Shown: positions 1 through 7,807 of the stretch, in pieces | Numbering within the stretch: the first letter of the stretch is position 1 | Layout of the letters: the number at the start of each line of letters is the position of its first letter | Source of the DNA: Streptomyces spinosisporus | GTDB taxonomy: Bacteria > Actinomycetota > Actinomycetes > Streptomycetales > Streptomycetaceae | Length of the DNA: 64,000 nucleotides | Direction: 5' to 3' | NCBI RefSeq assembly: GCF_022698145.1 | Contig: NZ_JALDAX010000025.1 | Location: 1 to 64,000 of the forward strand | The notes under the pieces: generated by a model | The model's database searches: none | Told to the model about the DNA's origin: nothing | Seen by the model: the letters and a program-made list of their open reading frames with translations, nothing else | Position numbers and translations under genes: made by a program

Positions 1-13
1 TAGGCTCGACGTC

Positions 14-658
14 ATGCGCTACGACCTTGTGATCTTCGACAACGATGGTGTCCTCGTCGACAGCGAGCCCATCTCCAACCGGCTCCTCGCCGGCTATCTC
101 ACCGAGCTCGGGCATCCGACCTCGTACGAGGAATCGCTGCGTGACTACATGGGCTCCGCCATGCACCGGGTCCATGACCTCATCGAGGAGCGGACCGGGG
201 AGCGGCTTCCGGAGGACTTCGACGATGTCTTCCATGCGCGGGTGTTCGCCGCGTTCGAGCGGGAGTTGGAGCCGGTTGCCGGAGCCGTAGGGCTGCTGGA
301 GAAGTTGGCGGCCGACGGGGTGCCGTACTGTGTCGCGTCCTCCGGGAGTCATGAGCGGATTCGGGTGGGGCATCGGAAGACCGGGCTGGACCGGCTGTTC
401 GACGACGGTCGGATCTTCAGTTCGGAGGATGTCGGGCGGGGCAAGCCGGCGCCGGATCTCTTCCTCTACGCGGCCGAGCGGATGGGTGCCGTGCCCGAGC
501 GGTGTGTGGTGGTCGAGGACAGTCCCCTGGGGGTCCAGGCGGCTGTCGCGGCCGGGATGGACGTCTACGGGTTCACCGCGATGACGCCTGCCGAGAGGCT
601 CGTAGGAGCGACTCGACTCTTCTCGGATCTGGGGGAGTTGGCTGACCTGCTCGTCTGA
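14..658 (+). CDS. HAD-family phosphatase (beta-phosphoglucomutase/phosphatase-like)
   Basis: A 214-aa cytosolic haloacid dehalogenase-fold hydrolase. Motif I DNDGVLVD puts the nucleophile at Asp9 and the acid/base at Asp11. Motif II is the Ser pair near 109-110 (ASSGS), motif III the Lys at 144 (GKPAPDLF), and motif IV the Glu-Asp pair at 168-169 (VEDSPLG). The segment between motifs I and II is a helical cap of the beta-phosphoglucomutase/GS1 type, so the substrate is probably a small phosphorylated metabolite such as a sugar phosphate. This is a family inference; the substrate is unknown. The ATG is the first start after the window edge and the length is normal. It stands 69 bp before the next gene. 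Confidence 0.85.
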   Translation: MRYDLVIFDNDGVLVDSEPISNRLLAGYLTELGHPTSYEESLRDYMGSAMHRVHDLIEERTGERLPEDFDDVFHARVFAAFERELEPVAGAVGLLEKLAADGVPYCVASSGSHERIRVGHRKTGLDRLFDDGRIFSSEDVGRGKPAPDLFLYAAERMGAVPERCVVVEDSPLGVQAAVAAGMDVYGFTAMTPAERLVGATRLFSDLGELADLLV

Positions 659-727
659 CATTTGTCATGGCGAGGTCCGGACGATCGTTTCTACTGGCGT
701 TCAAGTGCCTGTCGGCAAGCTGGGTGC

Positions 728-1450
728 ATGACGACGAAGACTGGCAAGTCGACAGGCAAGTCGAACGATTTCCTTCCGCTGATCGTGGACGTGGCCATCC
801 CGCTGGGGTCGTACTACCTGTTCAAGGACGGCTTCGGGATGAGCACCCTCGCGTCGCTCGCCTGCAGCGCCGTGGTGCCGGCCCTGCGGACCGTATGGTC
901 CGTGGTCAAGGACCGGAAGATCAACGCCCTGGCCGCTCTCATCCTCGTCGTGACCGTCGTGTCGCTGGCGCTGAGCTTCGTCTCCGGTGATCCGCGGCTG
1001 CTCCTGGCCAAGGACAGCGGGGTCAGCAGCACCATCGCGATCGGGATCCTGGTGTCGGTGGCGCTGGGCCGACCGATGATGACCGAGGGGCTCAAGCCCT
1101 TCCTGATCAAGAGCGAGGCCAGGCAGGCCGCCTGGGACCGGCTGATGGACGGGACCGCGGCGGCGTCGGCGGACTTCCGGCGCAAGGAGCGGGTCTTCTC
1201 GATCGTGTGGGGTGTCGCCCTGCTCGTGGAGTGCGTCGTGCGGGTCGTGGGTGCGTACACCGTGCCGGTGGACACCATGGTGTGGCTCGGGACGGTCATT
1301 CTGCTCGCCGCGATCGGGATCGGGATCGTGGTCGGCGGCGCCTTCGGGGCCGGGCCCATGGAGCGGATGCTCTCCGAGGAGGCCGAGGCCGGCGAGGTCG
1401 CCGCGAGTGCTCAGGAGCCGGGGGCGTCCGGGTCGGCCGTCGCCGCCTGA
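728..1450 (+). CDS. VC0807-type integral membrane protein
   Basis: A 240-aa membrane protein with about five or six hydrophobic segments (LPLIVDVAIPLGSYYLF, ALAALILVVTVVSLALSF, a segment near VSSTIAIGILVSVALG, then two C-terminal spans) and an Ala/Glu-rich cytosolic tail. It resembles the proteins annotated as the VC0807 family in streptomycetes, whose function is unknown. The in-frame open stretch begins earlier, but the ATG at 728 opens a polar N-terminus (MTTKTGKSTGKSNDF) just before the first span and is preferred. It reads in the same direction as the MFS gene, with an 81-bp gap. Confidence 0.7.
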   Translation: MTTKTGKSTGKSNDFLPLIVDVAIPLGSYYLFKDGFGMSTLASLACSAVVPALRTVWSVVKDRKINALAALILVVTVVSLALSFVSGDPRLLLAKDSGVSSTIAIGILVSVALGRPMMTEGLKPFLIKSEARQAAWDRLMDGTAAASADFRRKERVFSIVWGVALLVECVVRVVGAYTVPVDTMVWLGTVILLAAIGIGIVVGGAFGAGPMERMLSEEAEAGEVAASAQEPGASGSAVAA

Positions 1451-1531
1451 AGCGCCGAGAGGTGAAGTTGAGGAAAATTCACCTTTGGCTTGATCTACCC
1501 ACAGGTAGCCAGGGGCCCTACGCTCGCCGCC

Positions 1532-2755
1532 ATGACAGATGTGCTGCGGCGCGGCAGGGCCTCTTTGGCGTTCAGCTTCTTCGCCCAGGGCGCCACCTTT
1601 GCCCTGCTGGTGACGCGGATTCCGGCCATTCAGGACCGCTACGGAGTCTCCGACGCGCTGCTGCCCGTCTTCCTCGCCGCCGTGCCCATCCTGGCCGGCG
1701 TGGGAAGTGTGACGACCGAGCAGCTGGTCAAGCGGGTGCGGCCGAGTCTGCTGCTGCGGTGTGCCCAGCCGGTGGTGCTGCTGGCGCTCCTCGGCGTCGG
1801 GGCGGGGGAGCACCTGGTCGAACTGGGCATCGCGCTGGCGGCGTTCGGGCTGGCCGTGGGCGGCCTGGACGCCTCGATGAACATGCTCGGGGTGAGCCTG
1901 CAGCGGTCGTACGGCCGGAGCATCATGCTCAGCTTCCATGCGGCGTTCAGCCTCGGCGGGATCGTGGGGGCCTCGCTGGCGTGGGCGGGGGCGCACTGGC
2001 ATCTGGCGCTGTGGGTGTCGTATCTGCCCGTCGTCGCGGTGCTGCTGCCCGCCGCGCTGATCGGGAGCCGCTGGTACGTCGACGGGGGCTCGTCCGCGGC
2101 CGTGGCGGAGCAGGAGGAGGAGCGGGCGCAGAGCCGGGGCATCGTCTTCAAGCTCCTGCTGCCGCTGTGTCTGGTGATGACCTTCGCCTATATCGGGGAC
2201 TCGACCGTCTCCAACTGGAGCGCGAAGTACCTCAAGGACGTGCTCGGGAGCTCGGAGCAGCTGTCGACGGTGCCGTACAACGTGTACATGGTGACCACGC
2301 TGCTGGGGCGGTCGCTGGGGGACTGGGGTGTGCGGCGGTTCGGGGCCGTGGCTGTGGTGCGGCTGGGTGCGCTGGTGGCGGCGCTGGGGTTCGCCGTGGT
2401 GGCGGTGTCGCCGGGTGCGTGGGTTGGGATGCTCGGGTTCACGCTGGTCGGTCTGGGCCTGTGCGTGCTGGTGCCGCAGACCTTCGCAGCGGCCGGGCGG
2501 CTGTTCCCGAACGCCTCCGACGCGGCCGTCGCGCGGCTGAACATCTTCAATTACGTCGGTTTCCTGATCGGTTCGCCGCTGGTGGGGGCGCTGGGGGATG
2601 CGTGGAGCTATCGCTGGGCGATGCTCGTGCCGATGCTGTTGGTGCTGGTGACGCTGGTCTACGCCCGGTCGTTCGCTCCTCAACCGGACCGATACGGTGG
2701 CGGGCATGAGCGGCCGCGCACAGCTGATGTGGGACGAGGCAGTAACGGGCTATGA
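1532..2755 (+). CDS. MFS transporter
   Basis: A 407-aa major facilitator with about twelve transmembrane segments. The first is FSFFAQGATFALLVTRIPAIQ, and a GGLDASMNMLGVSLQ region precedes the central loop around the acidic stretch AEQEEERAQSRG. The pattern fits the YbjJ/FucP-like MFS proteins common in actinobacteria, which have uncharacterised substrates. The ATG at 1532 is chosen because an upstream in-frame start would add a non-hydrophobic extension overlapping the promoter region; no good Shine-Dalgarno sequence is visible. The 3' end overlaps the next gene by 50 bp, so the two are probably co-transcribed and translationally coupled. Confidence 0.8.
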   Translation: MTDVLRRGRASLAFSFFAQGATFALLVTRIPAIQDRYGVSDALLPVFLAAVPILAGVGSVTTEQLVKRVRPSLLLRCAQPVVLLALLGVGAGEHLVELGIALAAFGLAVGGLDASMNMLGVSLQRSYGRSIMLSFHAAFSLGGIVGASLAWAGAHWHLALWVSYLPVVAVLLPAALIGSRWYVDGGSSAAVAEQEEERAQSRGIVFKLLLPLCLVMTFAYIGDSTVSNWSAKYLKDVLGSSEQLSTVPYNVYMVTTLLGRSLGDWGVRRFGAVAVVRLGALVAALGFAVVAVSPGAWVGMLGFTLVGLGLCVLVPQTFAAAGRLFPNASDAAVARLNIFNYVGFLIGSPLVGALGDAWSYRWAMLVPMLLVLVTLVYARSFAPQPDRYGGGHERPRTADVGRGSNGL

Positions 2756-3878
2756 CTTCGGGCCGGACCATCCGATGGATCCGGTCCGGCTCGCCCTGAC
2801 CAGGCGCCTCGTCGACGCCTTCGGGCTCGACAAGGACGTGCGGGTGGTGGCGGCGAAGTCCGCGGGTGAGTCGACACTGCGGCTCGTGCACCGCGAGGAC
2901 TACATCGCGGCCGTGAAGGCGGCCTCGGCCGATCCCGCGGCGGCGGACGCGGCGTACGGGCTGGGGACGCTGGACGATCCCGCCTTCGCCGGGATGCACG
3001 AGGTGTCGGCGATGATCGCCGGGCAGTCGGTGGCCGCCGCCGAGGCCGTGTGGGGCGGGGACGCGCTGCACGCGGTGAACTTCACGGGCGGGCTGCATCA
3101 CGCGATGCCGGGCGGCGCTTCGGGGTTCTGCATCTACAACGACGCCGCGCTGGCGATCGCGCGGCTGCTGGAGCTGGGCGCCGAGCGGGTCGCGTACGTC
3201 GACGTCGACGTACATCACGGGGACGGGGTGCAGGCGGCGTTCTGGAGCGATCCGCGGGTGTTGACGATCTCCCTGCACGAGCATCCGCGGACGCTGTTTC
3301 CGCAGACCGGGTGGCCGGAGGAGACGGGCGCGGAGTCGGCGGAGGGTTCGGCCGTGAATGTCGCCCTGCCGGCCGGGACCGGGGACGCGGGGTGGCTGCG
3401 GGCCTTCCACGCCGTCGTACCGGAACTGATCGCCGATTTCCGGCCGCAGGTCCTGGTGACCCAACACGGGGCCGATACGCACTTCGAGGATCCCCTCGCG
3501 CACCTGGCCGTGTCGCTGGACGCGCAGCGGGCGGTGCAGGTCGCATGTCATGAGCTGGCGCACGAGTACGCCGACGGCCGGTGGGTCGCGCTGGGCGGCG
3601 GGGGCTACGCGGTCGTCGAGGTGGTGCCGCGGTCGTGGACGCATCTCGTGGGGATCGCGGCGGGGCGGGAGATCGAGCCGGAGACGGTGATTCCCGACGG
3701 CTGGCGGCAGGAAGTGTTCGCGCGGACCCGGCAGTTGGCGCCGGCGCGGATGACGGACGGGCGGTGGCCGGTGTCCTTCGCCGACTGGGATGCGGGATAC
3801 GACCCCGCCGACCGGCTGGACCAGGCGGTGCTGGCCACGCGGCGGGCCGCGTTTCCGCTGCGGGGGCTGCTGCCGTAA
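2706..3878 (+). CDS. AcuC-type histone deacetylase-family hydrolase
   Basis: A 390-aa member of the arginase/deacetylase superfamily, close to bacterial AcuC proteins that remove acetyl groups from lysines, classically on acetyl-CoA synthetase. The zinc site and catalytic residues are visible: His-His at 131-132 (GGLHHAMP), DVDVHHGDG with metal ligands Asp168 and His170, Asp257 in QHGADTH, and the LGGGGY loop near the C-terminus. ATG 2706 is preferred to GTG 2697 because the conserved region starts immediately after it. It overlaps the end of the MFS gene. AcuC identity is strong; the real substrate protein is inferred. Confidence 0.85.
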   Translation: MSGRAQLMWDEAVTGYDFGPDHPMDPVRLALTRRLVDAFGLDKDVRVVAAKSAGESTLRLVHREDYIAAVKAASADPAAADAAYGLGTLDDPAFAGMHEVSAMIAGQSVAAAEAVWGGDALHAVNFTGGLHHAMPGGASGFCIYNDAALAIARLLELGAERVAYVDVDVHHGDGVQAAFWSDPRVLTISLHEHPRTLFPQTGWPEETGAESAEGSAVNVALPAGTGDAGWLRAFHAVVPELIADFRPQVLVTQHGADTHFEDPLAHLAVSLDAQRAVQVACHELAHEYADGRWVALGGGGYAVVEVVPRSWTHLVGIAAGREIEPETVIPDGWRQEVFARTRQLAPARMTDGRWPVSFADWDAGYDPADRLDQAVLATRRAAFPLRGLLP

Positions 3879-3982
3879 GACGAAGCGGCAGGAGTGGGCA
3901 CAATCGTGCTAATTACGCCAACAGTGCGTTGTTTCCCCTGTTTCTGCCGCGCGGCCCGTCCCGGTCCGTCACCATCGCAGAC

Positions 3983-4798
3983 GTGTTGAGCACCGGAGCC
4001 ATGCGCGCTCATCTGCTGGCCGCCCGTCTCGCCGGGCCGGTGGCCACCTCCCGCGAGGAGAGCCTTCGCAGCTATCGGCTCTTCGCCGCCCGCGATCCCC
4101 GTGCGCTGCTGGGGCTCGATCCCGAATGGACCTGGCGGCAGCGGGATTTGATCGATTTGATGGCGGACAAGTGCGGGGTTTCGGCCGATCCGCATCATGT
4201 CTCCGGTCAAGATGTGATCGATCCGGAGCGCACTCTGTCCGCTCTGGATTCCTTCGCGGAGCGTCTCGCGGCAGCGGCCCAGCGTGGCGCACCCGTGCTC
4301 CTCGGTACCGGTCATCCGCACCGCCTGCTCGGTTTCTACGCAGCTCTGGCAGACGCGCTGTCGGCGGCGGGATGTGCCGTACTCACCCCTGCGTATGGTC
4401 ACTGTGTCGACATAACGACCCGGTTCGGTCTACGCACGTACAACCTTGACTACGTACAGGGAGTCGCGCTGGTGCGGGAACCCGGCGCGCCCCGCCCCGG
4501 TTGTGCCACCGGCGTGCACACGCACTCTCCGCTCCCGGTTCGCACCGCGCTGGCCGCGGCCGCGGAGGCCGGCGGGCCGCTTCCCGAGCTGGTCGTCGGG
4601 GACCACGGCTGGGTCTGCGGGGCAGGTCAGCTGGGGTTCGAGGCGATCGGCCTCGCCGATACGGACGACCCCGCGCTCTTCGTGGGGGAGGCGGAGGGGT
4701 CCGTGTCCGTCGTCGTTCCACTTGATGACGCTGTGCGGTCTGATTACTACCGGCCGCTTACCCGCTACGTACTCAATCGAGCGTGTCTGTCACAGTAG
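3983..4798 (+). CDS. Conserved actinobacterial phosphatase-like protein
   Basis: About 271 aa, a protein usually labelled 'phosphatase' in streptomycetes because of weak similarity to PHP/histidinol-phosphatase-like folds. I see no signal peptide or membrane span. Candidate active-site residues are His-rich patches: GTGHPHRLLGF, GHCVDITTRF, GVHTHSPLPV and VVGDHGWVCGAGQ. The start is uncertain: GTG 3983, TTG 3986 and ATG 4001 are in frame and no clear ribosome site distinguishes them. It lies just upstream of the BdtA-like gene. The catalytic activity is not established from the sequence. Confidence 0.6.
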   Translation: MLSTGAMRAHLLAARLAGPVATSREESLRSYRLFAARDPRALLGLDPEWTWRQRDLIDLMADKCGVSADPHHVSGQDVIDPERTLSALDSFAERLAAAAQRGAPVLLGTGHPHRLLGFYAALADALSAAGCAVLTPAYGHCVDITTRFGLRTYNLDYVQGVALVREPGAPRPGCATGVHTHSPLPVRTALAAAAEAGGPLPELVVGDHGWVCGAGQLGFEAIGLADTDDPALFVGEAEGSVSVVVPLDDAVRSDYYRPLTRYVLNRACLSQ

Positions 4799-4927
4799 GC
4801 CTGCGATGGGTGCACCTCTTCCCCACTCGCATCACCCGCCCCTACATTGGGGAGTGAGCACGCAGCGACGAAGAGTCACCGGAAGGGGAAGCCGGTGGCC
4901 GTCGAGTGCGGAAGGTTCAGGTGTGTC

Positions 4928-5137
4928 ATGGCTGCTGAGCAGAGGCCTCTGAGCGAGGTTCAGTTCCTTACCGTGGCGGAGGTCGCCTCGGTGATGCGAG
5001 TGTCGAAGATGACCGTGTACCGGCTGGTGCACAGCGGTCATCTGCCCGCGATCAGGGTGGGGCGGTCCTTCCGCGTCCCCGAGAACGCGGTTCACGAGTA
5101 CCTTCGCGAGAGCTACGTGGGGGTGGAAACCGCCTGA
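4928..5137 (+). CDS. Small excisionase-type HTH DNA-binding protein (BdtA-like)
   Basis: A 69-aa protein that is almost entirely one MerR/excisionase-like helix-turn-helix: FLTVAEVASVMRVSKMTVYRLVHSGHLPAIRVGRSFRVPENAVHEYL. This is the AlpA/Xis 'HTH_17' pattern. It matches, from memory, BdtA of S. coelicolor, described as a BldD target and putative transcription factor in the same neighbourhood as bldN; this identification is family knowledge plus synteny. ATG 4928 opens the MAAEQRPLSEVQ N-terminus and has GGAAGG about 11 nt upstream. There is no recombinase next to it, so it is a regulator rather than a true excisionase. Confidence 0.8.
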   Translation: MAAEQRPLSEVQFLTVAEVASVMRVSKMTVYRLVHSGHLPAIRVGRSFRVPENAVHEYLRESYVGVETA

Positions 5138-5193
5138 CGGTTGTTCCGGGGGGAGCCTCAGGGCACGTGATGAACTCCTCCCGGAACCCTCGA

Positions 5194-5223
5194 TTACAAC
5201 CTCAGCGCTCGGCCGGGTAGGCT
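5194..5223 (+). promoter_or_regulatory. Candidate housekeeping promoter for the 32-aa ribosomal protein gene
   Basis: TTACAA (5194-5199) and TAGGCT (5218-5223) are 18 bp apart, about 70 bp before the GTG at 5292. The spacing and hexamers fit a Streptomyces HrdB-type promoter. A 10-bp palindrome ATGGGCCCAT (5241-5250) lies downstream in the leader. This is pattern-based only. Confidence 0.35.
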
Positions 5224-5291
5224 GGCCCCTTGTAGGTCGTATGGGCCCATGGCGCCCAACGCCGAGTGATGAGAAGTGAGCGAGGGTAGTC

Positions 5292-5390
5292 GTGGGCTCT
5301 GTTATCAAGAAGCGGCGCAAGCGGATGGCGAAGAAGAAGCACCGCAAGCTGCTCAAGCGCACGCGCGTTCAGCGTCGCAACAAGAAGTAG
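5292..5390 (+). CDS. AURKAIP1/COX24-domain small ribosomal protein (bTHXc-like)
   Basis: A 32-aa, extremely basic protein. It starts at GTG 5292 (GSVIKKRRKRMAKKKHRKLL) and ends RTRVQRRNKK. This is the actinobacterial AURKAIP1/COX24-domain protein, which in mycobacteria is known as a small extra protein of the 30S subunit. Half of its residues are Lys or Arg, as expected for an rRNA-binding tail. The GTG has a GAGCGAGGG ribosome site just upstream. It has its own leader and is followed by a strong hairpin, so it is probably monocistronic and highly expressed. Confidence 0.9.
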   Translation: MGSVIKKRRKRMAKKKHRKLLKRTRVQRRNKK

Positions 5391-5413
5391 GCGACGCGCC
5401 AGGAGCGTGCTCT

Positions 5414-5445
5414 GTGGCCCCCCACCGCAACCGGTGGGGGGCCAC
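5414..5445 (+). terminator. Hairpin terminator after the 32-aa ribosomal protein gene
   Basis: A perfect 14-bp stem: 5414-5427 pairs with 5432-5445 around the 4-nt loop CAAC. It starts 24 bp after the stop codon. There is no U-tract, as is usual for actinobacterial terminators. Confidence 0.8.
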
Positions 5446-5605
5446 ATGCGTTTTCACATGGCTTGGTCTGTACGTACGTCTGTGGATGTCGTCACGTCAT
5501 GCATTGGGCGGTCATCACAGCGCAACATCGACCCGCTAAGTTGGCCGCACGCGGGGAACCCGGCAGGCTACGAGTACCGGATGGGCTGGAAGGAAGGCGC
5601 AGATC

Positions 5606-6667
5606 TTGGGCAAGGTCGTGCTCGTGACCGGAGTGGCCCGCAGGTTGGGGGGCCGGTTCGTACGACGGATCCAGCGTGACCCGGAGGTGGACCGGGTCGT
5701 GGCGGTGGACGCGATCCCGCCCGAGCACCACCTGGGCGGCGCGGACTTCATCCAGGCCGACATCCGGCAGCCCGGCATAGGGCGGGTGCTCGCCGAGACG
5801 GGCGCCGACACCGTCGTACACATGGATGTGAGCGCGACGGGGCTCGGCAGCGGCAGCCGGGCGGCGGTCAAGGAGACCAACGTCATCGGCACGATGCAGC
5901 TGCTCGGCGCCTGCCAGAAGTCGCCGACGGTCAAGCGGCTGGTGGTGAAGTCCAGTACGAACGTCTACGGGTCCGCGCCCCGCGATCCCGCGGTGTTCAC
6001 CGAGACCACCCCGCCCAAGTCCCTGCCCAGCGGCGGCTTCGCCAAGGACACGGTCGAGGTCGAGGGGTACGTACGGGGCTTCGCGCGGCGCCGGCCGGAC
6101 GTGGCCGTGTGCGTGCTGCGCTTCGCCAACATCCTGGGCCCCGCGGCGGACACACCGCTCGCCTCCTACTTCTCGCTGCCGGTCCTGCCGACCGTGTTCG
6201 GCTACGACCCGCGGCTGCAGTTCGTGCACGAGGACGATGTGATGGAGGTGCTGCGGATCGCCTCGCTGGAACCGGCGCGGGGCACGCTCAACAGCGGCAC
6301 CTTCAATGTCGCGGGCGACGGGGTCCTGCTGCTCTCCCAGTGCTCCAGGCGCCTGGGCCGCCCCACGGTGCCGCTGCTGCTGCCGGCGGTCACCTGGGCC
6401 GGCTCGCTGGTGCGGACGCTGGGCATGACGGACTTCTCACCCGAACAGATCCGGCTGCTGACCCATGGCCGTGTCGTGGCGACGGACCAGATGCGTGAGA
6501 CGCTCGGATTCCAGCCGAAGTACACGACGGCGGAGGCCTTCGCGGACTTCGCACGCAGTCATGGACCCGGGCTCCTGCCGCCGGAGGCTCTGGCGGGGGC
6601 CGTCGACCGGATCGCCGCGCTGCCCGTCCTGGGCGGCGGCCACCCCCCGACGCAGAGCGCCAACTGA
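5606..6667 (+). CDS. NAD-dependent epimerase/dehydratase-type SDR protein
   Basis: A 353-aa extended short-chain dehydrogenase. A Rossmann start KVVLVTGVARRLGG is at residues 3-16 and the DVIxADIR-like acidic region at about 50 (FIQADIRQPGIG). SSTNVYGS is at about 115. The usual catalytic YxxxK appears degenerate (FAKDTVEVE), as in many actinobacterial relatives, so it may be a binding or structural protein rather than a classical epimerase. The TTG start at 5606 follows GGAAGGCG. It is 14 bp ahead of the acyltransferase gene, with which it forms an operon, suggesting a role in envelope lipid or glycolipid metabolism (inference). Confidence 0.8.
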   Translation: MGKVVLVTGVARRLGGRFVRRIQRDPEVDRVVAVDAIPPEHHLGGADFIQADIRQPGIGRVLAETGADTVVHMDVSATGLGSGSRAAVKETNVIGTMQLLGACQKSPTVKRLVVKSSTNVYGSAPRDPAVFTETTPPKSLPSGGFAKDTVEVEGYVRGFARRRPDVAVCVLRFANILGPAADTPLASYFSLPVLPTVFGYDPRLQFVHEDDVMEVLRIASLEPARGTLNSGTFNVAGDGVLLLSQCSRRLGRPTVPLLLPAVTWAGSLVRTLGMTDFSPEQIRLLTHGRVVATDQMRETLGFQPKYTTAEAFADFARSHGPGLLPPEALAGAVDRIAALPVLGGGHPPTQSAN

Positions 6668-6681
6668 GGAGCGCATCAACG

Positions 6682-7731
6682 ATGGCGGATGCCAAGGTCA
6701 TTCCGTTCGACGACGACCGGTCCCGTGGAGCCGTGCAGCGGCCGCCGCGGCGTCGGAGCATGGGAAGCCGACGCAGGACCACGGAACCCGCACTGGTCGG
6801 TGACGTCCAGCCCCTGCCCAGCAGGGCGCCTGCGCAGGATGATGTTCCCGTGACGCAAGAGGAACAGCCGCCCCAGCAGCCGCAGAGTGACGGTGGCTGG
6901 GAGCGGCGCGTCGCGAGCGGGCTCTCCTTCCTGCGCCGCCGGCTCACCGGCGACTACGAGGTCGACGACTTCGGCTACGACGAGGAGTTGACCGACCAGG
7001 TCCTGATGTCCCTGCTGCGGCCGGTGTACGAGAAGTACTTCCGGGTCGAGGTGAAGGGCGTCGAGAACATCCCGTCCCAGGGCGGCGCGCTGATCGTGGC
7101 CAACCACTCCGGGACGGTTCCGATGGACGGTCTGATGATGCAGGTCGCCGTCCACGACAACCACCCGGCGGGACGCCATCTGCGGCTGCTCGCCGCCGAT
7201 CTGGTCTTCGTGCTGCCGGTGGTCAACGAGCTGGCGCGCAAGCTGGGCCACACCCTGGCCTGCGCCGAGGACGCCGAACGGCTGCTGGGACAGGGTGAGC
7301 TGGTCGGGGTGATGCCGGAGGGCTTCAAGGGCATCGGCAAGCCCTTCAGCGAGCGCTACAAGCTCCAGCGGTTCGGCCGCGGGGGCTTCGTCTCCACGGC
7401 GCTGCGCCACGGCACCCCGATCATTCCGTGCTCGATCGTCGGCGCGGAGGAGATCTATCCGATGATCGGCAACGCCAAGACCCTGGCCCGGCTGCTGGGT
7501 TTCCCGTACTTCCCGCTGACGCCGACCTTCCCGTGGCTCGGCCCGCTCGGCGCGATCCCGCTGCCGACGAAGTGGACGATCCAGTTCGGCGAGCCGATCC
7601 CCACGGACGGGTATCCTCCGGAGGCTGCCGAGGACCCGATGCTGATGTTCAACCTGACGGACCAGGTCAGGGAACAGATCCAGCACACGCTGTACAAGTT
7701 GTTGGTGCAGCGGCGGTCGGTGTTCTTCTGA
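6682..7731 (+). CDS. Lysophospholipid acyltransferase family protein
   Basis: A 349-aa PlsC-type acyltransferase. A disordered, charged N-terminal region of about 90 residues precedes the catalytic domain. The first motif is NHSGTVPMDG (an H-x6-D variant of the HX4D motif), and PEGFKGIGKPF corresponds to the substrate-binding EGxR-like motif. These enzymes transfer acyl groups from acyl-CoA or acyl-ACP to lysophospholipids or glycerol phosphate at the membrane. The exact acceptor is unknown. It lies 14 bp after the epimerase-like gene and ends before a bidirectional terminator that separates it from rsbN. Confidence 0.85.
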   Translation: MADAKVIPFDDDRSRGAVQRPPRRRSMGSRRRTTEPALVGDVQPLPSRAPAQDDVPVTQEEQPPQQPQSDGGWERRVASGLSFLRRRLTGDYEVDDFGYDEELTDQVLMSLLRPVYEKYFRVEVKGVENIPSQGGALIVANHSGTVPMDGLMMQVAVHDNHPAGRHLRLLAADLVFVLPVVNELARKLGHTLACAEDAERLLGQGELVGVMPEGFKGIGKPFSERYKLQRFGRGGFVSTALRHGTPIIPCSIVGAEEIYPMIGNAKTLARLLGFPYFPLTPTFPWLGPLGAIPLPTKWTIQFGEPIPTDGYPPEAAEDPMLMFNLTDQVREQIQHTLYKLLVQRRSVFF

Positions 7732-7753
7732 GGTCGGTTTTTTCTGACTTGAG

Positions 7754-7803
7754 TACGGCTGTGGGGGCGCGCCTTCGGTGAGAAGGGCGCCCCCACAGCC
7801 GTA
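7754..7803. terminator. Bidirectional hairpin terminator between convergent genes
   Basis: A perfect 17-bp stem, 7754-7770 pairing with 7787-7803, with a 16-nt loop, between the ends of the acyltransferase gene (+) and rsbN (-). On the + strand a TTTTTTC stretch lies upstream rather than downstream, so this is a strong stem without a U-tract. Confidence 0.8.
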
Positions 7804-7807
7804 GGGC

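Noticed and set aside
4928..5137. Excisionase marking an integrated element
   Set aside because: The HTH family is shared with Xis, but no integrase, att repeat or tRNA is present and the gene sits in a conserved developmental neighbourhood.
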